53,625 nt of DNA from Streptomyces sp. A012304. GTDB taxonomy: Bacteria; Actinomycetota; Actinomycetes; Streptomycetales; Streptomycetaceae. Under the pieces are notes generated by a model, which was not told where the DNA came from, ran no database searches, and was given only the letters and a program-made list of their open reading frames with translations. The position numbers were made by a program, and so were the translations under genes. Numbering within the stretch: position 1 is the stretch's first letter; every line of letters begins with the position of its first letter. Where the stretch lies: contig NZ_BQUN01000039.1 of NCBI RefSeq assembly GCF_026008495.1, forward strand, positions 58,979 to 112,603, read 5' to 3'. Positions 1-7,919 of this stretch are shown one piece after another.

Positions 1-694
1 CGTCGACGCGCCGGCGCAGCCGGTCCGTCTCTTCCCCGGCCTCGGTGGCCGCGCGGTCGGCGGAGCGCGCCTCCCGCTGCCGGTCGCGCAGCTCGTCGTC
101 GGCCTCGCGGGCGGCCTGCCGCGCCCGGGTGAGGCGCTCGCGGCGCTTGTCGTCGAGTCGCGCGGGCGGCCGGGGCGGCGGGGGCGGGGCGGGGGTGCGG
201 CGCAGGGCCGTGTCCGCGACCTCGGGGAAGCCGACGGCCGGGGTGAGGGGCTTGACGAGGCGGCCGGTGGCCCATGCGCGGGCGGCGTCCTCGTCGGCGA
301 GGACGGCGTGCAGGGTGCTTTCGACCTCGCGTCGGGCGTCCTCGCCGATCGGGTGGCCGGCCGCCGCCGTCAGCTCCCCGGCCTGCCGGGCGAGCGCGCC
401 GACCAGCTGCCGCTGCCGGCGGACGAGGGCGCGCAGCTGCGTCCCGTCGAGGTCGTGGTGGGCCTGGCGCAGCGCCTGGCCGAGCCGGAGCAGCGGCTCG
501 ATCTCGTCGGGCCGTTCACGGACGAGGAGGTTGCTGGCCCACGCCGACCGGCTGGGGCGGCGCAGCTTGCCGATCCGGTCGGCGAGCGCGCGGTCGCCGG
601 CCGTGCGGGCGGCGGCCATCCGGGTGGCGCGGGCGGCGGTGAACTCCTCCGGCCGCAGTCCGTACAGCTCGTCGGCGACAGTGTCCAGATCCAC
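1..694 (-). CDS. Coiled-coil hypothetical protein (3' end outside window)
   Basis: On the minus strand an open frame begins with GTG at 694..692 and runs off the left edge, giving about 231 residues. A GGAGAGG ribosome site lies 7 nt before the GTG. The protein begins VDLDTVADELYGL, is rich in Ala, Arg and Glu, has a proline-rich hinge near residue 170 (APPPPPRPP) and continues into a charged heptad-like segment (residues 180-231) that looks like a coiled coil. I recognise no enzymatic motif. Other frames across this region are arginine-rich shadows. It probably belongs to the chromosome outside the gene cluster. Confidence 0.75.
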   Translation of the reverse strand, partial: MDLDTVADELYGLRPEEFTAARATRMAAARTAGDRALADRIGKLRRPSRSAWASNLLVRERPDEIEPLLRLGQALRQAHHDLDGTQLRALVRRQRQLVGALARQAGELTAAAGHPIGEDARREVESTLHAVLADEDAARAWATGRLVKPLTPAVGFPEVADTALRRTPAPPPPPRPPARLDDKRRERLTRARQAAREADDELRDRQREARSADRAATEAGEETDRLRRRVD

Positions 695-776
695 CGGGGC
701 CCCTCTCCACCATGTGGCGGCCTGAGTGCATTGTCGCCTGGTATGGGATGTGGGGCGCGGTGGACTCGTCGGCGCT

Positions 777-803
777 CTCAGGAGCAGGTCAGTGACGTGT
801 CAG
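777..803 (+). promoter_or_regulatory. SARP-type box upstream of the LLM gene
   Basis: Three pentamers lie in direct repeat at exact 11-bp spacing: CTCAG at 777, GTCAG at 788 and GTCAG at 799. The last repeat ends 60 nt before the ATG at 864. Heptamer repeats with 4-bp gaps (11-bp phase) are the known binding pattern of SARP activators, and the same pattern recurs at seven other promoters here. Confidence 0.7.
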
Positions 804-863
804 GGGTGGGTGTTTGGATCCCTGAGGCTCCCCGACCCCCGAAAGCCTGAGAAGAGGCATGCG

Positions 864-1850
864 ATGGCCACTGTCCACCGGCCGGCTCACGTCGGCGTCC
901 TGCTGCCGACCCGGGAACAGGCGATCCTCGGCGACTTCACCGCCTCCCCCCTGATGGAGTTCGCGCGCCAGGCGGAAGAGCTCGGCTTCGACTCGCTGTG
1001 GACCGGCGACTCCCTGACCGCGCGGCCCCGGCTCGACCCCCTGGTGGTGCTGTCGGCCGCCGGCGCGGTGACCGGTTCGATCACGCTGGGCACCGCCGCG
1101 CTGACCCCGGCGCTGCGGCACCCCCTCATCGGCGCCAACATGGTGAGCAGCCTCGACCATGTGTGCGGGGGGCGGCTGATCATGGGCCTGGGCTCCGGTT
1201 TCCCCATCCCCGAGACCGAAGCGGAGTTCGCCGCCGTCGGCGCCTCGTTCGCCGGCCGGGCCGGCCGGCTCGACGAGATCGCCGCGCTGTGGCGGACGGC
1301 CTGGGGCGACGGTGGTCCGGGGCCGTCCGACCGCTTCGACGGCCGCTACTGGCAGGCCGAGCAGCTGGACCGGCTGCCCCGGCCGCCGCGTCCGGGCGGT
1401 CCCCCGCTGTGGCTGGCCGGCAGCGACACGCCCCGGGTGCTGGACCGGGTGGCCCGGCTCTACGACGGCTGGCTGCCGTTCCTGCCGTCCGCCGAGGCCT
1501 ACGGGGCGGCGTGGCGGCGGCTGGAGTCCCTGCGGGCCGCGGCCGGGCGCCCGGAGGGGGCCGTCGTCCCCGGGTTCTACGCCACCATCACGGTCGGCGC
1601 CGACGAGGCCGGGGCGAAGGCTGAGCTGGAGCACTACATCGAGCACTACTACGGCCGCACCCTGGAGCAGATGTCCGCGATCCAGGCCTACGCCTGGGGC
1701 ACCGCCGAGCACTGCGCGGAGTGGCTGAACGGCTATGTGCGGGCCGGCGCCCGGCACATCGTGGTGCGGATCGGCTCGCTGCGACCGGAACCGCAGCTGA
1801 AGGAGATCGCCGAGGTCGTCCTGCCGGCGGTGCGCGGGAGCGGCGCCTGA
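864..1850 (+). CDS. LLM-class flavin-dependent oxidoreductase
   Basis: This is a 328-residue member of the bacterial luciferase-like (LLM, FMN/F420) superfamily. It starts HVGVLLPTREQAILGDF and carries the family hallmarks: the A-x-x-AEELGFDSLWTGDS segment after the first strand, GRLIMGLGSG near residue 100, and a PPLWLAGSD strand near residue 185. ATG 864 is chosen because GAAGAGG precedes it and the family N-terminus starts there; an in-frame upstream start at 726 would add about 46 non-homologous residues. It is monocistronic, faces a convergent dehydrogenase gene and has its own SARP-type box. The substrate is unknown; it could be an F420-dependent reductase/dehydrogenase or an FMNH2 monooxygenase. 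Confidence 0.85.
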   Translation: MATVHRPAHVGVLLPTREQAILGDFTASPLMEFARQAEELGFDSLWTGDSLTARPRLDPLVVLSAAGAVTGSITLGTAALTPALRHPLIGANMVSSLDHVCGGRLIMGLGSGFPIPETEAEFAAVGASFAGRAGRLDEIAALWRTAWGDGGPGPSDRFDGRYWQAEQLDRLPRPPRPGGPPLWLAGSDTPRVLDRVARLYDGWLPFLPSAEAYGAAWRRLESLRAAAGRPEGAVVPGFYATITVGADEAGAKAELEHYIEHYYGRTLEQMSAIQAYAWGTAEHCAEWLNGYVRAGARHIVVRIGSLRPEPQLKEIAEVVLPAVRGSGA

Positions 1851-1855
1851 GGCCG

Positions 1856-1899
1856 GTCGGCGCCGGGCCGCGCCGTCCGACGGGCGGCCCGGCGCCGAC
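1856..1899. terminator. Bidirectional hairpin terminator
   Basis: A perfect 15-bp inverted repeat (1856-1870 with 1885-1899) with a 14-nt loop sits between two convergent genes. There is no T-tract, as is usual for Streptomyces terminators. Confidence 0.75.
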
Positions 1900-1905
1900 G
1901 GCCCC

Positions 1906-2784
1906 TCAGTCGTCGTACGAGAAGAAGCCGCGGCCGCTCTTGGCGCCCAGGCGGCCCTCGGCGAGCAGGTCGCGCAGCAGCCGGCGGGGGCCCTCGGGGA
2001 TGCCGTCCCGTTCCTTGGCGTAGTGCTCCTCGACGTCCAGGACGACGTCCAGGCCCACCATGTCCATCGCGCGGAACGGGCCCACCGGCGTGTGCAGGGT
2101 GTCGCGGAAGATCTCGTCGATCTCCTCCGCGGTGGCCACGCCCTCGGCCGCCACCATCAGGGATTCCCGTTTGATGGCCGCCCAGATGCGGTTGAAGATG
2201 AATCCGGTGCTTTCCTGGCGCACCTCGTAGGGGCGCAGCCCGAATTCCGGCAGGGCGGTCATGAGCAGCTTCATGACGTCCGGGTCGGTGCGGCCGCTCG
2301 ACATCACCTCGACAATACGACAGTCGGGCAGCTGGGTGAAGAAATGCGCGTTGACCACGCGCTCCGGACGGACCTCCACTGCGTCGGCGATCAGCCGGGT
2401 GGAATAGGAGGAGGAGTTGCTGGCGAGAACGGCCGACGCGGGGGCCGTGCGGCTCAGCCGTGCGAACAGGTCTCGCTTCAGCTCCAGGCGCTCCGGGACG
2501 GCCTCCACCACCAGCCAGGTGTCGGCGACCGCCGCGGCGAGGTCGTCCCGCGGCACCACCGTGCCCACGGCACCCCCCGGAAGACCTGCGGCGATGTCGG
2601 GGAGCAGGTCGGTGACATAGCGCTCGGCGGCGGCGCGCTGCTCGGCGGAGGTGTCGAAGATCCGTACCTGTCCGCCCCGGGCGGCGAGCATGAGGGCGAT
2701 CCTGCGGCCCATCGTGCCGGCCCCGAGGACGGCGGCCGGACGGTCCGGCACGGTGAATTCGGTGACCTCCGGGATATTCTGCAT
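1906..2784 (-). CDS. 3-hydroxyacyl-CoA dehydrogenase family protein
   Basis: This 292-residue NAD-dependent dehydrogenase has a Rossmann motif GAGTMGRRIA at residues 17-26, followed by the substrate His in NAHFF (usually HFFNP, here HFFTQ) and FIFNRIW. It ends with the two-helix C-terminal domain and the family ending GAKSGRGFFSYD. The ATG at 2784 follows AGGAGA at good spacing; an upstream start at 2883 lacks a ribosome site. The family oxidises 3-hydroxyacyl-CoA or related beta-hydroxy acids, so here it may make an extender, starter or beta-keto intermediate. It is monocistronic, reads toward the LLM gene and has a SARP-type box 54 nt upstream, so it is probably co-regulated with the cluster. 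Confidence 0.88.
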   Translation of the reverse strand: MQNIPEVTEFTVPDRPAAVLGAGTMGRRIALMLAARGGQVRIFDTSAEQRAAAERYVTDLLPDIAAGLPGGAVGTVVPRDDLAAAVADTWLVVEAVPERLELKRDLFARLSRTAPASAVLASNSSSYSTRLIADAVEVRPERVVNAHFFTQLPDCRIVEVMSSGRTDPDVMKLLMTALPEFGLRPYEVRQESTGFIFNRIWAAIKRESLMVAAEGVATAEEIDEIFRDTLHTPVGPFRAMDMVGLDVVLDVEEHYAKERDGIPEGPRRLLRDLLAEGRLGAKSGRGFFSYDD

Positions 2785-2838
2785 CACGTCTCCTCTTTCA
2801 CTTTCCGATAACCGGCCGGGGAATTCAATCACGCCCTG

Positions 2839-2865
2839 CTGACCGGATACTGACGAGGAACTGAT
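2839..2865 (-). promoter_or_regulatory. SARP-type box upstream of the hydroxyacyl-CoA dehydrogenase
   Basis: Reading the minus strand, ATCAG (2865-2861), GTCAG (2854-2850) and GTCAG (2843-2839) form direct repeats with exact 11-bp phase, 54 nt before the start codon. Confidence 0.72.
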
Positions 2866-2976
2866 GCCGTTTTTCCCGGCCAATCGACCTTATGCGGCCG
2901 CACATTCACGTGCTAGCTTCGAAAAGCCTCACCGCCACACGTTCTCTTTTGTCCTTCATTTCCCGCTGGAGTTCTG

Positions 2977-3783
2977 ATGCACGAGTGGTTCGCGTCGGCG
3001 GATCCCCGCCCGGACGCCGAGGCCCAGCTCTTCCTCTTCCCGCACGCGGGCGGTTCCCCGCTCGGCTATCTGTCCTGGGCCGCGTCACTGCCGCGCGGGC
3101 TGGAGCTGCGCGCGGCCCGGCTGCCCGGACGGCCCGGGGAGGGCGGTGAGGCGCCCCGGTCGGTCCTCGGCCCGCTGGTCGAGGAGTTGTGCGAGGCGGT
3201 CGAGGCCGAACTGGACGGCCGGCCGTACCTGTTCTTCGGGCACAGTCTCGGCGCGTTGCTGGCCTACCGGCTGGCCGTGGCGCTCGCCGGGCGCGGCGCG
3301 GTACCCCCGGCGCTGCTCGGCGTGTCCGGCTGGGCGCCCGAACTGCCGAACGCGGCAGGGCTGTCGGCGGTGCACCGGATGCCGGACGCCGAACTCCTCG
3401 CCACGGTGGGGCGGCTGGGTCTGGTGCACACCACGACGGCACGCGAACGCGCCCTGCTCGAGGCCGCCGTGCCGTCGCTGCGGGCGGACTTCGCGCTGGT
3501 GGCGGGGTTCGACGACGACGGTGCCGTCGCGCCGTGCCCGATCGCCGCCTACACCGGCGCGGGCGACCCGCTCGTGCCGCCGCGTGCCATGCACGCCTGG
3601 TCCGGCCGGACCACGTCGTTCCTCGGCGTGCGGGAGTTCCCGGGGGACCACTTCTTCCTCTTCGAGCACGCCATGGCGATCCAGCTCGATCTGGACCGCC
3701 GCATCCGACGGCAGTCGGCGGTCCCCGCACCGGCCGACTGGTCGAGTCCACTCCCGCAGGAGGGCTCATGCAGCCAGCTCTGA
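2977..3783 (+). CDS. Type II thioesterase (alpha/beta hydrolase)
   Basis: This 268-residue stand-alone thioesterase is of the kind that edits PKS/NRPS carrier proteins or releases chains. Visible are the N-terminal LFLFPHAGGS segment, the nucleophile elbow FGHSLGA (Ser90), an Asp in YTGAGDPLVPP and the catalytic His in GDHFFLFEH. GGAG precedes the ATG at suitable distance. Its last 16 bases overlap the start of the flavin reductase, so it heads a translationally coupled operon that runs to 7851. No SARP-type repeat is visible in front of it. It probably serves the type I PKS and its discrete ACP. Confidence 0.88.
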   Translation: MHEWFASADPRPDAEAQLFLFPHAGGSPLGYLSWAASLPRGLELRAARLPGRPGEGGEAPRSVLGPLVEELCEAVEAELDGRPYLFFGHSLGALLAYRLAVALAGRGAVPPALLGVSGWAPELPNAAGLSAVHRMPDAELLATVGRLGLVHTTTARERALLEAAVPSLRADFALVAGFDDDGAVAPCPIAAYTGAGDPLVPPRAMHAWSGRTTSFLGVREFPGDHFFLFEHAMAIQLDLDRRIRRQSAVPAPADWSSPLPQEGSCSQL

Positions 3784-4301
3784 CCCAACCGCCCCCGCCG
3801 CCGCCCGACTCCGCCGCCCGGCCCTTGCGCGACTGCCTGGGCAGGTTCGGCACCGGGGTGAGCACGGTGACCTACGCCGAGGACACCGGTGCCCGCGGCA
3901 TCACCATCAGCTCGTTCACGTCGGTCTCCCTGGACCCCTCCCTGGTGCTGATCAGCGTCGGCCGGCGGGCGCGGGCCTGCGCGGGCCTGCGCGACGCGCC
4001 GTTCGTGGTCAACGTCCTCTCCGCCGACCAGGCGCCGCTCGCGCTGCACTTCGCCGGCCGGCCGCAGTCCGGGCTGCCCGTCCCCTGGGTGGACCAGGAC
4101 GGTGTGCCCCGGCTCGACGGCACCGTGGCCTGGCTGCGCTGCCGCCCCTGGCGCGCCTACGACGGCGGCGACCACGTCCTCTTCCTCGGCGAGGTCCAGG
4201 ACTTCGCCTTCACCTCCGGTGACCCGCTGCTCTTCCAGGACGGCTCCTTCCGCCGCCCCGGGCCGCGGATCGCCGTACCGCCCGCCCTGGAGAGCGCATG
4301 A
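3768..4301 (+). CDS. Flavin reductase domain protein (NAD(P)H:flavin oxidoreductase)
   Basis: This 177-residue protein of the flavin-reductase (FMN-binding split barrel) family starts at an ATG after AGGAGGG. The family core is plain: LGRFGTGVSTVTY, then GITISSFTSVSLDPSLVLI and PFVVNVLSADQ. Such proteins supply reduced flavin to a two-component monooxygenase. The gene overlaps both neighbours: 16 bp with the thioesterase and ATGA with the LLM protein at 4298, which is the obvious partner. The proline-rich N-terminal tail (PPPPPPDS) is unusual but probably disordered. Confidence 0.87.
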   Translation: MQPALTQPPPPPPDSAARPLRDCLGRFGTGVSTVTYAEDTGARGITISSFTSVSLDPSLVLISVGRRARACAGLRDAPFVVNVLSADQAPLALHFAGRPQSGLPVPWVDQDGVPRLDGTVAWLRCRPWRAYDGGDHVLFLGEVQDFAFTSGDPLLFQDGSFRRPGPRIAVPPALESA

Positions 4302-5566
4302 AAGTCACCTACTTCCAGCAACTCCCCTACCGGCAGCTGCCCGACGACTTCGGCCGGCGGCACGAGTCGGTGGTCACCACGCCGTACCACGACCTGGTGG
4401 GCCCCGAGGGCGCCCGCGCCGTGTTCGGGGACGCGCTGGAGGAGCTGATGCACGCGGCACGGGCCGGTTTCGACGGCCTCGCCGTCACCGAGCACAGCCA
4501 GACCTCCTTCGACGTGTGCCCCAACCCCGACCTGCTCGCGGCGGCCCTCGCCTACGCCACCGAGTCCGAGGGGCTTCAGACGGCCGTCTATCCGCTGGGG
4601 CGCTCGCTCGGCAAGAGCCGGGAGCCGCTGCGCGTCGCGGAGGAGCAGGCCATGCTGGACTGCATGACCGGCGGGCGGCTGGTCTCCGGCTTCCCGATCG
4701 GCCTCGCCTACGACGCCAACATCAACAACGGCGTCCCGCCGATCGACACCCGCGCCCGCTACGAGGAGAACCTCGAACTGGTGCTGCGGGCGTGGACCGC
4801 GCGGGAGCCGTTCACCTTCAACGGGCGCTTCAGCCAGCACCGGGCGGTCAACATCTGGCCCCGGCCGTTGCAGGATCCGCACCCTCCGGTGTGGATCACC
4901 GCGACCGGCAACCCCCGCACGATGGAGTACATCCTCCGCTCGAACTTCGGGTTCAACTACTTCGGCTGGTTCGGTGCCCGGCTGACCGGGCCGCGCATCT
5001 TCCGCCGGTTCGGTGAGATCGCCGACCGGCTCGGTATCGCCTTCAACCCCTATCGCATCGGGTTCATGCAGGTCATCGCCGTCGCCGAGAACGACGCGCA
5101 GGCCGAGGCGCGGTACGCGCGGCACGTGGAGTACTTCTTCCGCAACGCCATCGGCGCCATGCCGCTGCACCGGCTGCTGCTGCCCGGCGGTGTCGACCCG
5201 CGTGGCGTCGAGGCGCTGCTCACCGACCCCGGCGACACCGGGGTGTACGCGACCATGCGCACCGCCACCTACCGGGAGCTGGTCGACGCCGGCTGTGTGA
5301 TCGCCGGCAGCCCGGACTCGGTGACCGAGCAACTCGTGGCAATCGCCAGGGAGTTCGGGTTCGGCAACCTGCACGCGATGCTCCAGTTCGGCTCCCTGCC
5401 GACTGATCTGACCAAGGCCAACATCGACCTGTTCGCCGCCGAGGTGCTGCCGCGACTGCGCGGTGTCTGGCAGGACGAGGGCCACGCCCATCACTGGTGG
5501 CCGCGCAGGCTGGGCGGCGAGCCCGTCCCGGCCGGCGCCGCGCTCACGGCAGGAGGCACGCGATGA
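4298..5566 (+). CDS. LLM-class flavin-dependent monooxygenase
   Basis: This 422-residue luciferase-like protein is longer than typical F420 enzymes and resembles two-component FMNH2 monooxygenases. Recognisable parts are FDGLAVTEHSQ, GRLVSGFPIGLAYD, RARYEENLELVLRAW, the NIWPRPLQDPHPPVWI strand and a C-terminal helix bundle. It overlaps the preceding flavin reductase by ATGA, so stoichiometric co-expression of reductase and oxygenase is likely, and it overlaps the next gene in the same way. The natural substrate cannot be told from sequence; plausible roles are hydroxylation or Baeyer-Villiger type oxidation of a polyketide or acyl chain. Confidence 0.88.
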   Translation: MKVTYFQQLPYRQLPDDFGRRHESVVTTPYHDLVGPEGARAVFGDALEELMHAARAGFDGLAVTEHSQTSFDVCPNPDLLAAALAYATESEGLQTAVYPLGRSLGKSREPLRVAEEQAMLDCMTGGRLVSGFPIGLAYDANINNGVPPIDTRARYEENLELVLRAWTAREPFTFNGRFSQHRAVNIWPRPLQDPHPPVWITATGNPRTMEYILRSNFGFNYFGWFGARLTGPRIFRRFGEIADRLGIAFNPYRIGFMQVIAVAENDAQAEARYARHVEYFFRNAIGAMPLHRLLLPGGVDPRGVEALLTDPGDTGVYATMRTATYRELVDAGCVIAGSPDSVTEQLVAIAREFGFGNLHAMLQFGSLPTDLTKANIDLFAAEVLPRLRGVWQDEGHAHHWWPRRLGGEPVPAGAALTAGGTR

Positions 5567-6402
5567 CACACCCGCAGACGGCGCCGCCGCAGGACGGCCG
5601 GGGACCGGCGCTGCGCACCGCCCAGGTCTGGGGCGGCCGGCTGGAGCTGCGCTTCCGGGTCCTCGGCAGCGGACCGGACCTGGTGTACTTCCCCTCCGTG
5701 GGCACCCCGGCCGACGACCCCCTGGTGGCCCGGCTGGCCGAGGACCACACCGTGCACGTCGTGGAGTTCCCCGGCACCTCCGCGGGCGACCCGTACGCCG
5801 TCCATGTCCTCGACGACCTCTGGGACGTCGTCCTCGCCCACGAGGAGGCGCTGCGGTCGGCCGGGCTCGCCGGGGTCCCCGCGATCGGGCACGGCTTCGG
5901 CGGCATGCTGGCCGCGGAACTCGCCGCGGCCTTCCCCGGCCTGTTCACCAGGCTGGTGCTCATCGCCCCGATCGGTCTGTGGGAGGACGACGCGCCGGTC
6001 GCCGACTGGCTGTCGGTGCCCGCCGAGGAGCTGCCCGGGCTGCTGTTCGCCAACCCGCCGGAGCCGGGACCCGCCCCGGTCGAGGATCCGCGGGCGGCCG
6101 TCGAGGCGGCCGTCGCCGCGATCTGGGCGATGGGGTGCGCCGGGAAGTTCGTCTGGCCGATCCCGGACAAGGGCCTGGCCGGCCGGCTGCACCGCCTCAC
6201 GACGCCCACGCTGCTGCTGTGGGGCGAGGACGACCGCCTCAACCCCGTCCGGTACGCCAAGCGCTTCGCGGACCGGATCGGCGGCGACAGCACCGTGACG
6301 ACCTTTCCCGGCTGCGGTCACTCGCCGCAGTGGGAGCTGACCGCGCCGACCCATCGCGCCGTCGGCGCCTTTCTCGACGAAGGAGAGAACCGAACCCCAT
6401 GA
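5563..6402 (+). CDS. Alpha/beta hydrolase-fold protein lacking the nucleophile serine
   Basis: This 279-residue alpha/beta-hydrolase fold starts at ATG 5563, overlapping the previous stop; an upstream start at 5497 would overlap the LLM gene by 70 bp. The nucleophile elbow reads IGHGFGGML, with Gly111 where the fold has Ser, Asp or Cys. The acid (LLWGEDDR) and the histidine (CGHSPQWE) positions are retained. The expected hydrolytic mechanism should therefore not work, so the protein may be a non-hydrolytic catalyst, a lyase or isomerase scaffold, or a binding protein. It overlaps the SDR gene by ATGA, within one operon. Confidence 0.82.
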   Translation: MTHPQTAPPQDGRGPALRTAQVWGGRLELRFRVLGSGPDLVYFPSVGTPADDPLVARLAEDHTVHVVEFPGTSAGDPYAVHVLDDLWDVVLAHEEALRSAGLAGVPAIGHGFGGMLAAELAAAFPGLFTRLVLIAPIGLWEDDAPVADWLSVPAEELPGLLFANPPEPGPAPVEDPRAAVEAAVAAIWAMGCAGKFVWPIPDKGLAGRLHRLTTPTLLLWGEDDRLNPVRYAKRFADRIGGDSTVTTFPGCGHSPQWELTAPTHRAVGAFLDEGENRTP

Positions 6403-7274
6403 GCGTGGCACTCATCACCGGCACCAGCACCGGCATCGGCCTGGAAACCGCCCTCGCCGCGGCCCGGCGCGGGCTCATCACCTACGCCACCATGCGCGAC
6501 CTGTCCCGGTCCGGGGAACTGCGCGAGCGGGCCGCCGCCGAGGACCTCCCGGTGCGTCTGCTGACCCTCGACGTCACCGACGACGCCTCGGTGAGCGCCG
6601 CGGTGGCCACGGTCGAGGACGCGCACGGCGCGATCGACGTCCTGGTCAACAACGCCGGCGTCTCCGCCGCCGGGCCGGTCGAGACCGTACCGGCGGAGCG
6701 CGCCAGGGAGGTGTTCGAGACCAATGTGTGGGGGCCGGTGCGGCTGAGCAGGGCGGTCCTGCCCGCCATGCGCGAGCGCGGCTCCGGTGTCGTCGTCAAC
6801 CTCGGCTCGGTCGCCGGCCGGGTCCCCGGGCTGCCGCACAACGGCTTCTACTGCGCCAGCAAGCACGCGCTGTCCGTCCTCAGCGAGTCACTGGCCTGGG
6901 AGGTGGCGCCGTTCGGCATCCGCGTCGTCAGCGTCGAACCCGACTTCTTCGCCACCCGGATCTTCGACCGCGGCTGGGCCGGCTCCGTCGACACCGAAGG
7001 CCCCTACAGCGCGGACCACGCGTGGGCCAACTCCTACTTCCTGGACGGCGGCGCGCAGGCTGCCGCCGACCCGGCCGTCGCCGGGGAGGCCGTCATCGCG
7101 GCCGCCCTCGACCCGGCGTCTCCGCTGCACGTGTTCGTCGGGCCGGGCGGCCCCGCGTTCACCGAGGCCGCCGCGGCGGCCGGGTCCTTCGAGAACTGGG
7201 TGACGACGGCGACGCAGATCATGGAGACCGTCGCCGGCCCGCGCCCCACCGCCCCCGCGCCCGCCCGCGCCTGA
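6399..7274 (+). CDS. Short-chain dehydrogenase/reductase (classical SDR)
   Basis: This 291-residue classical SDR has cofactor motif TGTSTGIG (residues 7-14), NNAGV, the catalytic Ser in NLGSVAG and the Y-x-x-x-K pair in FYCASKHALS. No acidic residue stands directly after the second strand (YATMRDLSRS), so NADPH is the more likely cofactor. The C-terminal 60 residues carry an extended substrate loop. The gene starts within an ATGA overlap and has an AGGAGAG site. It is probably a keto-reductase or alcohol dehydrogenase acting with the neighbouring flavin monooxygenase; the substrate is not deducible. Confidence 0.88.
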   Translation: MSVALITGTSTGIGLETALAAARRGLITYATMRDLSRSGELRERAAAEDLPVRLLTLDVTDDASVSAAVATVEDAHGAIDVLVNNAGVSAAGPVETVPAERAREVFETNVWGPVRLSRAVLPAMRERGSGVVVNLGSVAGRVPGLPHNGFYCASKHALSVLSESLAWEVAPFGIRVVSVEPDFFATRIFDRGWAGSVDTEGPYSADHAWANSYFLDGGAQAAADPAVAGEAVIAAALDPASPLHVFVGPGGPAFTEAAAAAGSFENWVTTATQIMETVAGPRPTAPAPARA

Positions 7275-7299
7275 CCCCCGACCCTGGAGACGATGCCCG

Positions 7300-7851
7300 A
7301 TGGCACGCCTGCCCTACCCCGATCCGGACGACCTGGCGCCCGAGGCCCGTGAAGCACTCGCGCGGCTCGCCTCCCCGCTCAACATCATGGCGATGGTGTC
7401 GCACGCGGACACCCTGGTCGGACCGGTGATCGACCTCGCCGAAGCGCTGTTCACCCGGCTCCACCTGCCGCCGGAGGTCACCGAGCTGTCCATCCTCCAG
7501 GTCGCCCTGGACACCGGCGCCGAGTACGAGTGGGTGCAGCACGAACCGCTCGCCCTGCGCGCCGGTGTCCCGCCCGAGCAGCTGGAGCGGCTGCGGGTTG
7601 GCGACACCACCGGGCTCGACGACCGTCAGCGGGCGGCCGTGCGGGTGGCGCGGTGGGTGTGCCGCGGGGAGGAGGTGCCGGCCTCCGAGGTGGAGGAGCT
7701 GCGGCAGGTGCTGACGCCCCGGCAGATCCTGGAGTTGTTCCTGCTGACCGGCTCCTATCTGCAACTGGCCCGGATCATCACCGTCCTGGAGGTCGACATC
7801 GACCCCGCCGACGGCAGGCTGATGAAGGTGCAGGCCACCGCGGGCGCCTGA
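7300..7851 (+). CDS. Carboxymuconolactone decarboxylase (CMD)-family protein
   Basis: This 183-residue helical protein has the CMD signature EYEWVQHEPLALRAG (the E-x-x-x-H region of the alkylhydroperoxidase D-like fold). It lacks the CXXC pair of AhpD, so peroxidase activity is unlikely. It starts 25 nt after the SDR stop with a CTGGAGA site and ends the operon at a strong terminator. CMD-like proteins occur in many Streptomyces clusters, where their roles (decarboxylation, lactone opening or none shown) are mostly undefined. Confidence 0.82.
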   Translation: MARLPYPDPDDLAPEAREALARLASPLNIMAMVSHADTLVGPVIDLAEALFTRLHLPPEVTELSILQVALDTGAEYEWVQHEPLALRAGVPPEQLERLRVGDTTGLDDRQRAAVRVARWVCRGEEVPASEVEELRQVLTPRQILELFLLTGSYLQLARIITVLEVDIDPADGRLMKVQATAGA

Positions 7852-7867
7852 GCCCGCACCGGACACG

Positions 7868-7912
7868 ACGGCTCTGCCCCCGGCACCGTGGAGGTGCCGG
7901 GGGCAGAGCCGT
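7868..7912. terminator. Bidirectional hairpin terminator
   Basis: A perfect 20-bp inverted repeat (7868-7887 with 7893-7912) with a 5-nt loop lies between the convergent CMD and ligase genes. Among the best terminators in the window. Confidence 0.85.
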
Positions 7913-7919
7913 CAGGGCG

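Noticed and set aside
2866..2976. SARP-type repeat before the thioesterase operon
   Set aside because: No GTCAG-like repeats in 11-bp phase could be found there; forcing TTCAC/CTCAC matches breaks the spacing.
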